Positions 26,283 to 36,275 are shown, counted from the first letter of the stretch. The stretch is 64,000 nucleotides of DNA from Schaalia sp. Marseille-Q2122 (GCF_903645355.1 NZ_CAHJXR010000008.1:1-64000); one strand, 5' to 3'. Notes: a model not told the origin generated them from the sequence alone. Numbers and translations: made by a program.

Positions 26283-27593
26283 ATGCGCACTTTGACCTAC
26301 ACCCAACACTCCTGCACCGTTCACGAGCACCGATGGGATGTCCCCCTTGACCACACGCGCCCCGTGGGCGCCGACAACCCCACGATTGAGATTTTCGCCC
26401 GCGAGATCATTCGCTCCGGCGGGGAGAAGCTGCCCTACATGGTGTTCCTTCAGGGCGGCCCAGGTGGCTCTGGCCCCCGCCAGGGCGATTGGCGTGACGG
26501 CTGGATTGGCCGCGCACTGGAGGATTACCGCGTCGTTCTCATGGATCAGCGCGGCACGGGCCAGTCCTCGCGCCTGGATGCTCAAACTCTCGCCGCCTTC
26601 CCTGATGACCAGGCTCGCGCCGATTATGCGGCTTTCTTCCGTCAGGATCAGATTGTCCGTGATGCTGAGGTGATCCGCGCCGACCTGTGCGGCGACGAGC
26701 CGTGGACGACCTGCGGCCAGTCCTATGGCGGCTTCATCACCATGTCCTACCTGTCCCTGGCGCCCGAGGGCATGAAGGCATCGCTCATTACCGGCGGCCT
26801 ACCGGGTTTGGTGCATGTTGATGACATTTACCGGCGTACCTACGCGGCGACCGCCGCCCGTAATAAGGTCTATTTCCGTCAGTTCCCGGGGGATGAGCGT
26901 ACTGTCCGTGAAATCGCGGCCCACCTGCGTGGCACCGAGGAGGTGTTGCCGACGGGCGAGCGCCTTTCGGCCACGCGTTTCCGCATGGTTGGCATGGGTT
27001 TGGGCACTCAAACCCGCACTGATCTGCTGCATTTCATGTTGGAGGGCCCGTGGGTGCACGTCAATGGTGAGCGTCGCCTCTCTACGAAGTTCCTCTCTCA
27101 GGTGGGCGCGGAGGTGGCGATGACGCCGATGTATGGCTACATGCATGAGTCGATCTACGCCGCTGCTACCCCCGAGCTTGCGGGCACGCGGACGAATTGG
27201 AGCGCCGACCGTCTGGCCGAGGAAGCAGAGGGGTTCGCGAAGGATGCTGACCCCCTTGACGAGTCGATGCCGTACTACCTGACGGGCGAGCATATGATGC
27301 GCGCCTTCTTCGCTGAGGATCCGCAGCTGAAGCCTCTTGCTGGCATGACGGAGATTCTTGCTCAGCGCAGCGAGTGGACCCCCGTTTATCTGCCCGAAGT
27401 TCTGACGAACAACACGGTGCCCGTGGCTGCGGCGGTTTACTACGACGACATGTTTGTGCCCCGTGACCTGTCGATGGATACCGCTGAGCTCATTGGGGCG
27501 CAGACGTGGGTGACCAGCGAGTACCAGCATGATGGCCTGCGCGCGTCGGGTGGGAAGGTCCTCGATCACTTGCTGGGCCTGCTGGCCGACTAA
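26283..27593 (+). CDS. S33 alpha/beta-hydrolase, proline iminopeptidase-like
   Basis: 436 residues. Alpha/beta-hydrolase with oxyanion HGGP-like loop FLQGGPGGSGPR near residue 58, VLMDQRGTGQSS near 85 and nucleophile elbow GQSYGGFITMSYL near 142. These match the S33 prolyl aminopeptidase group, which removes N-terminal Pro from peptides. A helical cap domain lies between about 200 and 330. The C-terminal catalytic His would be in EYQHDGLRASGG. No signal peptide, so cytoplasmic. No clear ribosome binding site before the ATG. Confidence 0.87.
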   Translation: MRTLTYTQHSCTVHEHRWDVPLDHTRPVGADNPTIEIFAREIIRSGGEKLPYMVFLQGGPGGSGPRQGDWRDGWIGRALEDYRVVLMDQRGTGQSSRLDAQTLAAFPDDQARADYAAFFRQDQIVRDAEVIRADLCGDEPWTTCGQSYGGFITMSYLSLAPEGMKASLITGGLPGLVHVDDIYRRTYAATAARNKVYFRQFPGDERTVREIAAHLRGTEEVLPTGERLSATRFRMVGMGLGTQTRTDLLHFMLEGPWVHVNGERRLSTKFLSQVGAEVAMTPMYGYMHESIYAAATPELAGTRTNWSADRLAEEAEGFAKDADPLDESMPYYLTGEHMMRAFFAEDPQLKPLAGMTEILAQRSEWTPVYLPEVLTNNTVPVAAAVYYDDMFVPRDLSMDTAELIGAQTWVTSEYQHDGLRASGGKVLDHLLGLLAD

Positions 27594-27761
27594 GCACGCT
27601 GGGGCGCGTGAACTGCGGCGCGCGGTGGCCTCGTCGGTTGGGTTCTGATTGACGAGGCCGCCGCCCTACTTCCTTGCGCTGTGGGCGCCGGTGGGGCAGG
27701 TCCGCGCGCCTGCGACATGCCTGTGGACTATTGTGTGTGTGAGTCGATTTGAGGAGTTCCT

Positions 27762-28298
27762 ATGTCTTGCCCTACTGGCTGTTCTCATCCCTTTGCTGAG
27801 CGTTACGTGGAGTGGTTGGATGCGTATCCGCAGTTCAGCAATGCTGTGATTAATGGTGGTGGCATCCTCGTTTGGTATGCGATGCCGGATGTTGTTCGGT
27901 CCCGCGCGGTGCGCACGCTGCTGAAGGCGGGGATCCTCAGCGCGATGGTTCACCATGGGGCGCGTGAGGTCAGTAAGGTGTCTGACGAGGTGAAGGAGGC
28001 CGTCGAGGAGGCGCGCGAGAACGGTATCTCTGTGGCGCCTTTTATTGGTGCGGGCGTGGCGATGGCGGCTGTTGGTGGCGTCGCAGCAGTTTTCGGGGAG
28101 CGTTTCTTGTTCCGTCGTGGGGAGCGCCGCCGGGCGGAGGGCAGGGCGCTGGCTCATACGCGCCAGGCTGTTCCTTTGGCTCTTTTGGGGGTGCTGCCGG
28201 TGCTGCTTGACCGTTACATTGAGGGCGCGGAGTATGAGTACGTCCAGGAGGGCGAGGGCGGTTGTGGCGGTAACTGCGATTGTTCTTGCGGGAAGTGA
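27762..28298 (+). CDS. Two-span membrane protein with Cys-rich ends, unknown
   Basis: 178 residues. Hydrophobic segments at about 83-110 and 130-150. The N-terminus has CPTGCSH and the C-terminus GGCGGNCDCSCGK, so both ends could bind metal. Between them is a charged helical stretch with VSKVSDEVKEAVEEARENG. I do not recognise the family. GGAG precedes the ATG by about eight bases. It is upstream of nrdF but separated from it by a terminator-like palindrome. Confidence 0.75.
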   Translation: MSCPTGCSHPFAERYVEWLDAYPQFSNAVINGGGILVWYAMPDVVRSRAVRTLLKAGILSAMVHHGAREVSKVSDEVKEAVEEARENGISVAPFIGAGVAMAAVGGVAAVFGERFLFRRGERRRAEGRALAHTRQAVPLALLGVLPVLLDRYIEGAEYEYVQEGEGGCGGNCDCSCGK

Positions 28299-28444
28299 GT
28301 GCCGATTCGTGGCTGCGCTTGCCTGAGGTGGCATGTGTACCTGAGATCTGGCAAGTTCCTTGGCACGTTCATAGGGAAGGCGCTGGGCGCGCTGCGCGCC
28401 TGTGAGAGGTTGATGGCTTGAGCGCCTGCCCGACCGGGTGTCCT

Positions 28445-28482
28445 CATGCCCTGCGGGCGCGCGCCCGCAGGGCATGTTTGTT
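28445..28482 (+). terminator. Perfect 32-bp palindrome with T-rich tail
   Basis: CATGCCCTGCGGGCGC is followed directly by its exact complement (28445-28476), then TTTGTT. It lies about 150 bases after the Cys-rich membrane protein gene and 80 before nrdF. Confidence 0.7.
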
Positions 28483-28524
28483 CTCACGTGAGCCTCCCTC
28501 CTCAATCTCGGACTGAGCGGGTAG

Positions 28525-29541
<1,017 letters not shown>

Positions 29542-29573
29542 TCCGCTTCGCTTTCCTGCCGTAACTGCTCAGC

Positions 29574-29607
29574 CCTGGGGCGCGTCCACCACGTGACGCG
29601 CCCCAGG
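29574..29607. terminator. GC-rich hairpin after nrdF
   Basis: A 13-bp stem CCTGGGGCGCGTC with its complement and an eight-base loop, 32 bases after the stop. There is no U-run. Confidence 0.6.
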
Positions 29608-29693
29608 CGCATACCAGCCCCTTTCGTTAGCCTGAACTGTGCGAGCCTTGTCAATGGGTGACAGCTCGCCCATGGCTAGGAAAGGGGCCTCCC

Positions 29694-30668
29694 GTGTCAT
29701 CATCGTCAGCGCCACCACCGGGGATGTCCTCCTCTGCTGCGCCTGCTGGGAACGCCGCCTCGGCCTCGTCGGTGGCTGACACGCGCTCGGCAATTGCCTC
29801 GCCCTCGACCGCCACCACCCGCCCAGGCGGTACGCGATCTTCCGTGATTCGCGGCGCGCGCGTGCTCATTACGGGTGCGGCCAGCGGCATGGGTGTGCTC
29901 TACGCAAGGCGGGCCGCCGCCGAGGGTGCTGCGGCGATCGCACTGTGGGACCTCAACGAGGCGACCGCCTCCGACCTCGCCAATCAACTGAGCGCGCGGG
30001 GAACGCAGGCATTGGCCGTCGGGGTGGATGTGTCCGACCGGCAGAGCATTCTGAGCGCGGCCGCGCGCACCCGCGAGTTCCTGGGCGAGCCCGACATCAT
30101 CATCAATAACGCCGGCATCGTGTGTGGCACGACCTTTTGGGAGCACGATCCGGAGCGCGATATTGAGCGCACCATGCGGGTCAATGCGCTGGGGCCGATG
30201 TGGATTGTACGCGAGTTTATGCCCGCCATGATCGCCGATGCCGCCCGGCCCAAGAGGATCCTGAATGTCGCCTCAGCTGCGGGGACGCTGGCCAATCCGC
30301 ATATGAGCGTCTACGCGGCCTCGAAGTGGGCGATGCTGGGGTGGAGCGAGTCGCTGCGCCTGGAGCTCGAAAGAGAGAAGCACCGTCATATTCGGGTGAC
30401 GACGTTTTGCCCGAGCTACATTGATACCGGGATGTTCAAGGGCGTGCGCGCGCCCCTGCTGACGCCGATGATGACGCCACAGGTGGCAGTCGATGCTGCA
30501 TGGCGAGGCATGTTGCGGGGTACTCCGGTGGTTTCCAAGCCGTGGACAGTGAAGCTGGGGATGGCAGTGCGGGGTGTGCTGCCGACGCGGGCGTGGGATT
30601 TCGTGGCGGATCGGATTTTTGGCGTGTATTCGTCGATGGATCATTTCACGGGGAGGAGTCAGGCGTGA
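29694..30668 (+). CDS. Short-chain dehydrogenase/reductase
   Basis: 324 residues from GTG 29694. A Ser/Ala/Pro-rich tail of about 55 residues precedes a classical SDR fold: nucleotide-binding VLITGAASGMG near residue 60, NNAGIV near 138, catalytic Ser in NVASAAGTL and YAASKWAML as the Tyr-Lys pair. The start is taken at GTG 29694 since GGAAAGGGG precedes it. Cosubstrate preference and substrate are unknown. The stop overlaps the start of the aldehyde dehydrogenase gene, so an alcohol-to-aldehyde-to-acid oxidation is a reasonable guess. Confidence 0.87.
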   Translation: MSSSSAPPPGMSSSAAPAGNAASASSVADTRSAIASPSTATTRPGGTRSSVIRGARVLITGAASGMGVLYARRAAAEGAAAIALWDLNEATASDLANQLSARGTQALAVGVDVSDRQSILSAAARTREFLGEPDIIINNAGIVCGTTFWEHDPERDIERTMRVNALGPMWIVREFMPAMIADAARPKRILNVASAAGTLANPHMSVYAASKWAMLGWSESLRLELEREKHRHIRVTTFCPSYIDTGMFKGVRAPLLTPMMTPQVAVDAAWRGMLRGTPVVSKPWTVKLGMAVRGVLPTRAWDFVADRIFGVYSSMDHFTGRSQA

Positions 30669-32359
30669 GAAAGCTCAGAATGCGGGGGGATCAGCGCGTA
30701 TTTGACGAGGCCAGCGCCGGTGGTCAGTCAGCGGGAAGCGGCGTTGCCGGTGGCGACGTTACGGGTGGCGACGCCGATGTTGCTGCTGGCCGTGGCGCTC
30801 GGGGTGAGGCTGAGGCCAGTGTTCCAGTCACGACGCGCCCTCGCTACCAGGACCTGTGCGAGCGGCTGACTGGCAGCGGGCCAGCACGTGAGCTCCTCTC
30901 CCCCATTGACGGTAGCGTCCTTGGTGTCGTCCCCACTCACACTCTTAAGGACCTGGAGGTCATCGCCGCGACGGCTCGCCAGGCTCAACGGGCGTGGGCG
31001 GCGACCTCGTGGGATGAGCGTGTGCGGATTGTCCGCGCCTTCTCGCGCATGGTCTTGCGGCGGCGCGCCGCGCTGCTTGACGTCGTGCAGGCCGAGACGG
31101 CCAAAGCGCGCATCCACGCGCTGGAGGAAGTGCTTGACGTGTCCCTGGTGGCGGCTCACTATGCGCGCGTGGCTCCGCGAGCGCTGCGGCCTCGTCGGCG
31201 CATGGGCGCTATTCCTGTGCTCACCTCGGCCCGAGAGGTGCGCCACCCCAAGGGCGTGGTTGGCGTGATTGCGCCGTGGAACTACCCCTTCACCCTGGCG
31301 GCATCAGATGCGATTCCGGCGATCCTGGCGGGTAATGCGGTCATCCTCAAGCCCGACTCGGCCACACCCCTGAGCGCCCTGATGGTGGCCACACTGCTGG
31401 AGGAGGCTGGCCTGCCTGCGGGCGTGTTCCAGGTGCTCAACGGGCCGGGCGCGACAGTGGGGGATGCCCTCATTGACGAGGTCGACTTCATGATGTTCAC
31501 CGGTTCGACCGCGACGGGGCGGCGTATTGGCGCGCGCTGTGGGGAGCGCCTGATTGGTTTTTCGGCGGAGCTGGGCGGGAAGAATCCGATGATCGTTACC
31601 GCCGGCGCCAATGTGGAGGCCGCCGCCTCGGGTGCGGTGCGGGCGTGTTTTTCTAACGCCGGGCAACTGTGTATCAGTATCGAGCGCATTTACGTGTCTG
31701 AGGCAATTGTCGACGAGTTCGTTGAGGCTTTTGTGGGGAAGGTCTGCGGCTTGCGCCTGGGTGTTGGTGGTGATTGGCGTGTAGATGTCGGCGGCTTGAT
31801 TTCCGCCGATCACCTGGTAAAGGTGCAGGCCCATGTTGATGATGCGGTGGCCAAGGGGGCGCGGGTGCTTGCGGGTGGGCGCGCGCGGCCTGATCTGGGG
31901 CCGACGGTGTTTGAGCCGACGGTTTTGATGGATGTGCCCGCGTCGGCGGCCATGTATGCGGAAGAAACCTTCGGACCGGTGGTGGCGATCTACCCGGTGG
32001 CCGATGTTGAGGAGGCCATTGAGCTGGCGAATGACTCGACCTACGGATTGAACGCCAGCGTGTGGGGGCGTGGGCGCCTGCCGTGGCTGGTGGCCGAATG
32101 GCTGGAGGTCGGCACGGTGAACATTAATGAGGGCTACGCCGCCACCTGGGCGACCCATGGCGCACCTATGGGCGGGTGGAAGGATTCTGGCCTGGGGCGT
32201 CGGCATGGGCGTGAGGGCATTGAGAAGTACACGGAGGTCCAGACCATTGCCCGCCAGCGGCTCATGCCGCTGGCGCCGATGCCGGGCATGAGCAATGAGG
32301 CCTACGACCGCGCGATATCTACGGCTGTGCGTGCGTTGAACTTCCTGCGCGGGGCGTGA
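30665..32359 (+). CDS. NAD(P)-dependent aldehyde dehydrogenase (succinate-semialdehyde type)
   Basis: 564 residues from GTG 30665, which overlaps the SDR stop (GTGA). An unusual Gly/Ala-rich N-terminal extension of about 60 residues precedes the ALDH fold. Seen: VIAPWNYPF, FTGSTATGRRIG, the general base in AELGGKNP and the catalytic Cys in FSNAGQLCISIERIY, plus ETFGPVVAIYP. Best resemblance is to succinate-semialdehyde dehydrogenases and broad aldehyde dehydrogenases of Actinobacteria. Coupled to the SDR gene upstream; substrate not known. Confidence 0.87.
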   Translation: MRKLRMRGDQRVFDEASAGGQSAGSGVAGGDVTGGDADVAAGRGARGEAEASVPVTTRPRYQDLCERLTGSGPARELLSPIDGSVLGVVPTHTLKDLEVIAATARQAQRAWAATSWDERVRIVRAFSRMVLRRRAALLDVVQAETAKARIHALEEVLDVSLVAAHYARVAPRALRPRRRMGAIPVLTSAREVRHPKGVVGVIAPWNYPFTLAASDAIPAILAGNAVILKPDSATPLSALMVATLLEEAGLPAGVFQVLNGPGATVGDALIDEVDFMMFTGSTATGRRIGARCGERLIGFSAELGGKNPMIVTAGANVEAAASGAVRACFSNAGQLCISIERIYVSEAIVDEFVEAFVGKVCGLRLGVGGDWRVDVGGLISADHLVKVQAHVDDAVAKGARVLAGGRARPDLGPTVFEPTVLMDVPASAAMYAEETFGPVVAIYPVADVEEAIELANDSTYGLNASVWGRGRLPWLVAEWLEVGTVNINEGYAATWATHGAPMGGWKDSGLGRRHGREGIEKYTEVQTIARQRLMPLAPMPGMSNEAYDRAISTAVRALNFLRGA

Positions 32360-32539
32360 GAGGAATCCACCATACTCGTCGTGGGCTGCGGGTCGCGGGC
32401 CTGAGCACACCTTAAAGCTCACACCCAATTCTGAGCCTATAGAACGGACCTACGCTCACCTGCGCTTCAACCCCCGCCCCTGACTCTTCCTCAGATATCG
32501 TCCGGGAATTCTCCATCGGCGATGAGTTCCCGGCCCCGC

Positions 32540-32614
32540 GCTCCCACGTGTGCGCCCAAGGCCAAACTCACCTCCAAGACCCCCATTTCCGCCTTGGACT
32601 CACACCTGGGAACC
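32540..32614. repeat. 75-bp palindromic repeat, copy 10
   Basis: Left arm GCTCCCACGTGTGCGCCCAA, right arm TTGGACTCACACCTGGGAAC. Its variable centre is the same as that of copy 11. It lies in the 634-base gap 32360-32993, which otherwise holds no gene that I can support. Confidence 0.88.
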
Positions 32615-32742
32615 GGGGACATGAAACGGCCACTGGATCCTCCTTCTACCCTTGCGGTGTCTTAGATGCCCTCGGGAGCTTCCCTGCCGGGCGGGGCTCC
32701 ACCAAGCTTCATTCCCGACCGCCCGCGCACCCGACCGCCCGC

Positions 32743-32817
32743 GCTCCCACATGTGCGCCCAAGGCCAAACTCACCTCCAAGACCCCCATTTCCGCCTTGG
32801 GCTCACACCTGGGCGCT
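32743..32817. repeat. 75-bp palindromic repeat, copy 11
   Basis: Left arm GCTCCCACATGTGCGCCCAA, right arm TTGGGCTCACACCTGGGCGC. The central bases match copy 10, so one copy was probably derived from the other. Confidence 0.88.
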
Positions 32818-32993
32818 AGAAAGGGAGGAGAACGGCCGAAGCGCAGAAGAGAGTAGAAAGTGAAGCGAACGGGGAAGAGCAGACAAGCGATCGAGAGAAT
32901 TGTCGCAGTCAGACCGACTGGCTTCGCCCGAGCATCCCAACCAGCCCAGCCAGCCCCGGCAGCGCCAGCTAGATTGCTGCCGCTAACCCCGGG

Positions 32994-33890
32994 TCACAGC
33001 CCGAGGAATGCCTTAATCGCAGGCAGTTCTTCCTCCGCCTGGCGCATACCCGCAGCGTAGGAAGCTTCCAGCCGGTCGCGGCGCATTTCCGTACCTGACA
33101 CGCTCATCTCACGGGGGTAGAACACGTAGGCACGCCCGGCATCTTCTAAGGCCTGAATGTGGCGACGTACGGCGTTGTAACGCGAAGGGCGCTGAGCGAC
33201 AGCCTCGTAAATGGAGGGCAGGCGGGGGTAGGTTGCGCGCAGTGCGGCGCCGACGCTGGGGCGCAGCGGGCCTTTGACGTAGTCGCGTGGGCGGGTGAGG
33301 ACGATGAGGTACTTGCGGTAGCCGTCGCGCATGGCGGCATCCAGGGCGATGCCGCCGTTGGGTCCGAGCGCGCCATCAACCCACACGTGCCCGTCAACGA
33401 CCTGCGGCGGCATGAGTAGGGGCAGGGTGGAGGAGCCTCGGATGGCGCGCGCGACCTCGGTGTAGGTGGGCATGTCGTCCTTGCCGAGCCAGAGTTGCTT
33501 GTTGGCGGTGGCGTCGAAGACGCCGATGCGCAGGGTGGCGGGGTTGGCGTGGAAGGTCTCGAGGTCCAGGGGCAGGGTGCCGTTGGGCAGGCCGGTGTGC
33601 TGGTAGATGTATTCGGCGTTGAAGTAGCCGCGGCCGCGCAGGAAGTGTGAGGCGCCGCAGAAGTTGGGGTCGTCTGCAACGTCAACGAAGGCGGCTTTGG
33701 CGCGCCATGCGTCGCGGGACATGTAGTTTGCGGTGTGCGAAGAGCCTGCCGAGATTCCGCTCACATGGTCGAGGAAAATCCCTTCGCGGATGAGCAAGCT
33801 GACGAGGGCTGCGGTGTAGGAGCCGCGCATTCCACCACCTTCGAGGACGAGGGCGGTGTCGGTGATCGTTGAGTGGAGCTGCTCAGGCAT
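32994..33890 (-). CDS. Patatin-like phospholipase
   Basis: 298 residues. Oxyanion loop LVLEGGGMRGSY near residue 15, nucleophile motif GISAGS near 46 and catalytic Asp in WVDGALGPNGG near 168 form the Ser-Asp dyad of bacterial patatins (YjjU/RssA group). No signal peptide or membrane segment, so a cytoplasmic lipid acyl hydrolase is likely; the substrate is unknown. It is transcribed alone, away from tRNA-Leu. Confidence 0.9.
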   Translation of the reverse strand: MPEQLHSTITDTALVLEGGGMRGSYTAALVSLLIREGIFLDHVSGISAGSSHTANYMSRDAWRAKAAFVDVADDPNFCGASHFLRGRGYFNAEYIYQHTGLPNGTLPLDLETFHANPATLRIGVFDATANKQLWLGKDDMPTYTEVARAIRGSSTLPLLMPPQVVDGHVWVDGALGPNGGIALDAAMRDGYRKYLIVLTRPRDYVKGPLRPSVGAALRATYPRLPSIYEAVAQRPSRYNAVRRHIQALEDAGRAYVFYPREMSVSGTEMRRDRLEASYAAGMRQAEEELPAIKAFLGL

Positions 33891-34058
33891 GGCGTCCTTT
33901 TCCGCGGTACGAGGCCGTTGTTGTGCCTCTCCTTGCGGTGGCCGGGGGCGGTGCGCGGGGGAGGGGCTGCGTGTGTCAGTGCTATTCTTCCGTGTCTTTG
34001 CGTGTGGCGCACTCCAATTTGACGTTCATGGACGAAGCTCGGTATTGTTATCCAGCAC

Positions 34059-34142
34059 GCGCGAGTGGCGGAATAGGCAGACGCGCACGGTTCAGGTCCG
34101 TGTTCCAGTGATGGAGTGGGGGTTCAACTCCCCCCTCGCGCA
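34059..34142 (+). tRNA. tRNA-Leu (anticodon CAG)
   Basis: An 84-base cloverleaf: acceptor GCGCGAG pairs with CTCGCGC, anticodon stem CACGG/CCGTG with loop TTCAGGT, a long class II variable arm and T-arm GGGGGTTCAACTCCCCC. Discriminator base A. The next three bases are CCA (34143-34145), so the CCA end appears to be encoded. It would read CUG codons, common in this GC-rich genome. Confidence 0.96.
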
Positions 34143-34147
34143 CCATC

Positions 34148-34176
34148 AAAAACCGTTGGGATACCAACGGTTTTTT
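34148..34176 (+). terminator. Rho-independent terminator of tRNA-Leu
   Basis: AAAACCGTTGG and its complement CCAACGGTTTT flank a short loop, followed by a run of T. Confidence 0.92.
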
Positions 34177-34288
34177 GTTGTCTGAGGCGCCTGCGGGTGC
34201 TGTGTGCTTCGTAAGAGTTTCCTAAGGCTCTGATGAGAATCCTCTTCTCACTCTGCCGTGACCTGCGTCTTCCTGCCATGCTGGTGGC

Positions 34289-34918
34289 ATGAATACTTCA
34301 CTTCGCCTGATGGCTCCTTTTGCGATTGCTGCTCTGGCCCTGGCGGCCTGCACCTCGGCGCCCTCCGCGCCTTCCGGGGACTCTTCCGCTCCCGCTGCTC
34401 CTGCCCAGTCGGCGGCTCAGCCTGCTCCTCAGGGGGATGATCAGGCTGCTCCTCAGTCGACTCCTGGTACTCAGACTCCTGCTCCGACGCAGGCTGTGAT
34501 GGGCGCACTGCCTGATGCTGGTGTCGGCGCCATTGCGGCGGCGCTCGCCACCCAGCCTGGCACTGTCGTTGGCCTCGATGACGGGATCGATGACAATGGC
34601 GAGTGGGAGGTCGATATCCTTCCTGATGGGGCGAATAAGGCTGTTGAGGTCAAGGTCCTTAATGGTCAGGTGACGGGCACTCAGCCTGACACGGACGATG
34701 ATGATGTCTTGTCCGTCCAGGGCATGACGGTGCCGATTGAGGCGGCTATCACCAAGGCTTTCACGATGCTGCAGGGCACTTTTGATAGTGCTGATCTGGA
34801 GATGCTCAATGGTGTTCCGACCTGGGTGATCGACATTGATCCTCCGAATATGGCTGACGATGATCAGAAGGTGCAGATCAACGCGGTGACGGGTGAGGCA
34901 GTTTTGGTCGCTGACTGA
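34289..34918 (+). CDS. PepSY-domain lipoprotein
   Basis: 209 residues. Lipoprotein signal with lipobox LAAC (Cys near residue 21), then a Ser/Ala/Pro/Gln-rich spacer to about 70, then two PepSY-like repeats (about 75-135 and 145-209) with the pattern VVGLDDGIDDNGEWEVDIL and PTWVIDIDPPNMADDDQKVQ. PepSY modules bind or inhibit extracellular enzymes and often sense cell-wall state. Probably a surface-anchored protein; no partner gene is adjacent. Confidence 0.85.
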   Translation: MNTSLRLMAPFAIAALALAACTSAPSAPSGDSSAPAAPAQSAAQPAPQGDDQAAPQSTPGTQTPAPTQAVMGALPDAGVGAIAAALATQPGTVVGLDDGIDDNGEWEVDILPDGANKAVEVKVLNGQVTGTQPDTDDDDVLSVQGMTVPIEAAITKAFTMLQGTFDSADLEMLNGVPTWVIDIDPPNMADDDQKVQINAVTGEAVLVAD

Positions 34919-35151
34919 ATTGTAGTGTTCTGGCGTTCGCCGGAGATTGTGGGGTTGATGTCTCAATGTGAGCCATTAGCCCCACATTTTTGTGTTGTGT
35001 CCTGTAGGTTGGAGGGGTAGTTTCTCAGTTTCATTGCAGTACGTGCGGTTTTCCGGTCGTTGCAGGGAGAGTGCGTCACTATCTCCTCTCCGATCCTGGG
35101 GTGGAGACTTCCGCCCTCTTCCCTGGGGGCAACAACAGACAGGAAATTCTC

Positions 35152-35355
35152 ATGGCTACTGGTGTCGTGAAATGGTTCAACGCTGATAAGGGCTTCGGCT
35201 TCATCACTCCCGATGACGGTTCGGCTGATATCTTCGCTCACTTCTCCGCGATCGAGTCCACTGGTTTTCGCACCCTCGATGAGGGCGAGAAGGTGGAGTT
35301 CGAGGTGACCGAGGGTCCCAAGGGTCTGCAGGCTTCTCGCATCGTTCGCCTCTGA
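35152..35355 (+). CDS. cspA: Cold-shock domain protein
   Basis: 67 residues, the standard CspA size. RNP1 motif KGFGFITP and RNP2 motif DIFAHFSAI are intact, with the start [12 protein letters not shown]. It binds single-stranded RNA and DNA and acts as an RNA chaperone. The start at 35152 is preceded by AGGAAA; the upstream frame is not Csp-like. A long perfect hairpin ends the transcript. Confidence 0.95.
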   Translation: MATGVVKWFNADKGFGFITPDDGSADIFAHFSAIESTGFRTLDEGEKVEFEVTEGPKGLQASRIVRL

Positions 35356-35430
35356 CGAGGCCACCGCCGCTTTCCTTCCGCCCCTGACGCCGTCGCGGTG
35401 AATGAGGGTGGGGGTGGCGTGCACAGCATA

Positions 35431-35474
35431 GACGTGGGGGCGCTTCCATTGGAAGCGCCCCCACGTCTGTTTTC
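35431..35474 (+). terminator. Rho-independent terminator of the cold-shock gene
   Basis: Stem GACGTGGGGGCGCTTCCA with its exact complement (18 bp) and then TGTTTT. After it, 35475-35617 and 35692-36005 show no gene. Confidence 0.9.
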
Positions 35475-35617
35475 GTGTGTGGCTGTCGTTGCTGAGTGGG
35501 TTGAGTTCTGGGGCCTAAGTTCGGGGCCTCATTTCGAGGACCATAGCGTGATTGCCGGAGCGAGAGCATCTGAGTCGTGATCTCTTAATGGCTGGGCGAG
35601 TTCATTATCAGCTTCCT

Positions 35618-35691
35618 GGTTCCCGCGTGTGCGCCCAAGGGCTTTCTGAGGTCCAGGCGGGCGGAACTTGCTTGAGCTCACACCTGGGAGC
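35618..35691. repeat. 75-bp palindromic repeat, copy 12
   Basis: Left arm GGTTCCCGCGTGTGCGCCCA, right arm TTGAGCTCACACCTGGGAGC. It stands alone in the 698-base gap between the cold-shock gene and the small protein at 36054. Confidence 0.85.
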
Positions 35692-36005
35692 GCAAGACGA
35701 TCGCGCTGGCAGATCGCGCTGGGAGATCGCACCGTGACTTTTGTTGGAGTCTTGCTTGGCGCGTTCTTTCTCTTCGCACGACAATTCCCTGCTCAACACC
35801 CCTTTTCGCCCGCAATCGCCCTCGCCCTTCACTCCCCTAGACCCTCCATCCACAGCCATAATCCGCAGCATTGCAGGCGTTATCAGCTGTGCCATTGCCC
35901 ACCTCGCCTACCATTAACCCCTTGGTAAGAGTAGAGTAGAGGTTGCTGAACAAAGTTTCTTAAATCTGACGAAACTGACAGCACTTCAATAGACACGCTG
36001 CCGTG

Positions 36006-36038
36006 CGAAGCACGGTTCGTGCTTCGCCAGCACGAACC
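36006..36038 (+). promoter_or_regulatory. Two mutually exclusive hairpins before the small membrane protein gene
   Basis: CGAAGCAC (36006-36013) pairs with GTGCTTCG (36019-36026); alternatively GGTTCGTGC (36014-36022) pairs with GCACGAACC (36030-36038). The two stems share bases and cannot form together. The second ends just before the ribosome binding site GAAAGGA. This is the layout of a leader switch, but a protein-binding repeat is equally possible. Confidence 0.5.
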
Positions 36039-36053
36039 GAAAGGAACATTCGC

Positions 36054-36275
36054 ATGAATCACATTGTCGACTCCACCATCGCCCGCGCCACCTGGCAGCA
36101 CACCGCTGACCGCGTCGCCCTGGCCGTCACCATCATCATGATCGCCACCATGGCCGTCTCCGCTGGCATCTACGCAGGCTCCATGGCCGCCGTCGCCACC
36201 GCAGCCACCGCAGCAGTGATTGCCCTGGCAGCCACCTTCACCCTTCGCGAGCCCATCGCCGCCCGCGCACACTGA
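36054..36275 (+). CDS. Small two-span membrane protein
   Basis: 73 residues. A polar N-terminus of about 17 residues, then two hydrophobic segments (about 22-42 and 44-62) rich in Ala, Val and Ile, and a short basic tail. GAAAGGA precedes the ATG at 36054 by nine bases. I do not recognise it; the size and plan fit small regulatory or stress membrane proteins. A good terminator follows, which supports it being a true single gene. Confidence 0.65.
   Translation: MNHIVDSTIARATWQHTADRVALAVTIIMIATMAVSAGIYAGSMAAVATAATAAVIALAATFTLREPIAARAH

Noticed and set aside
34298-34966. 222-residue Arg-rich open frame opposite the PepSY lipoprotein
   Set aside because: Antisense shadow; the plus-strand gene has a lipobox and PepSY repeats.
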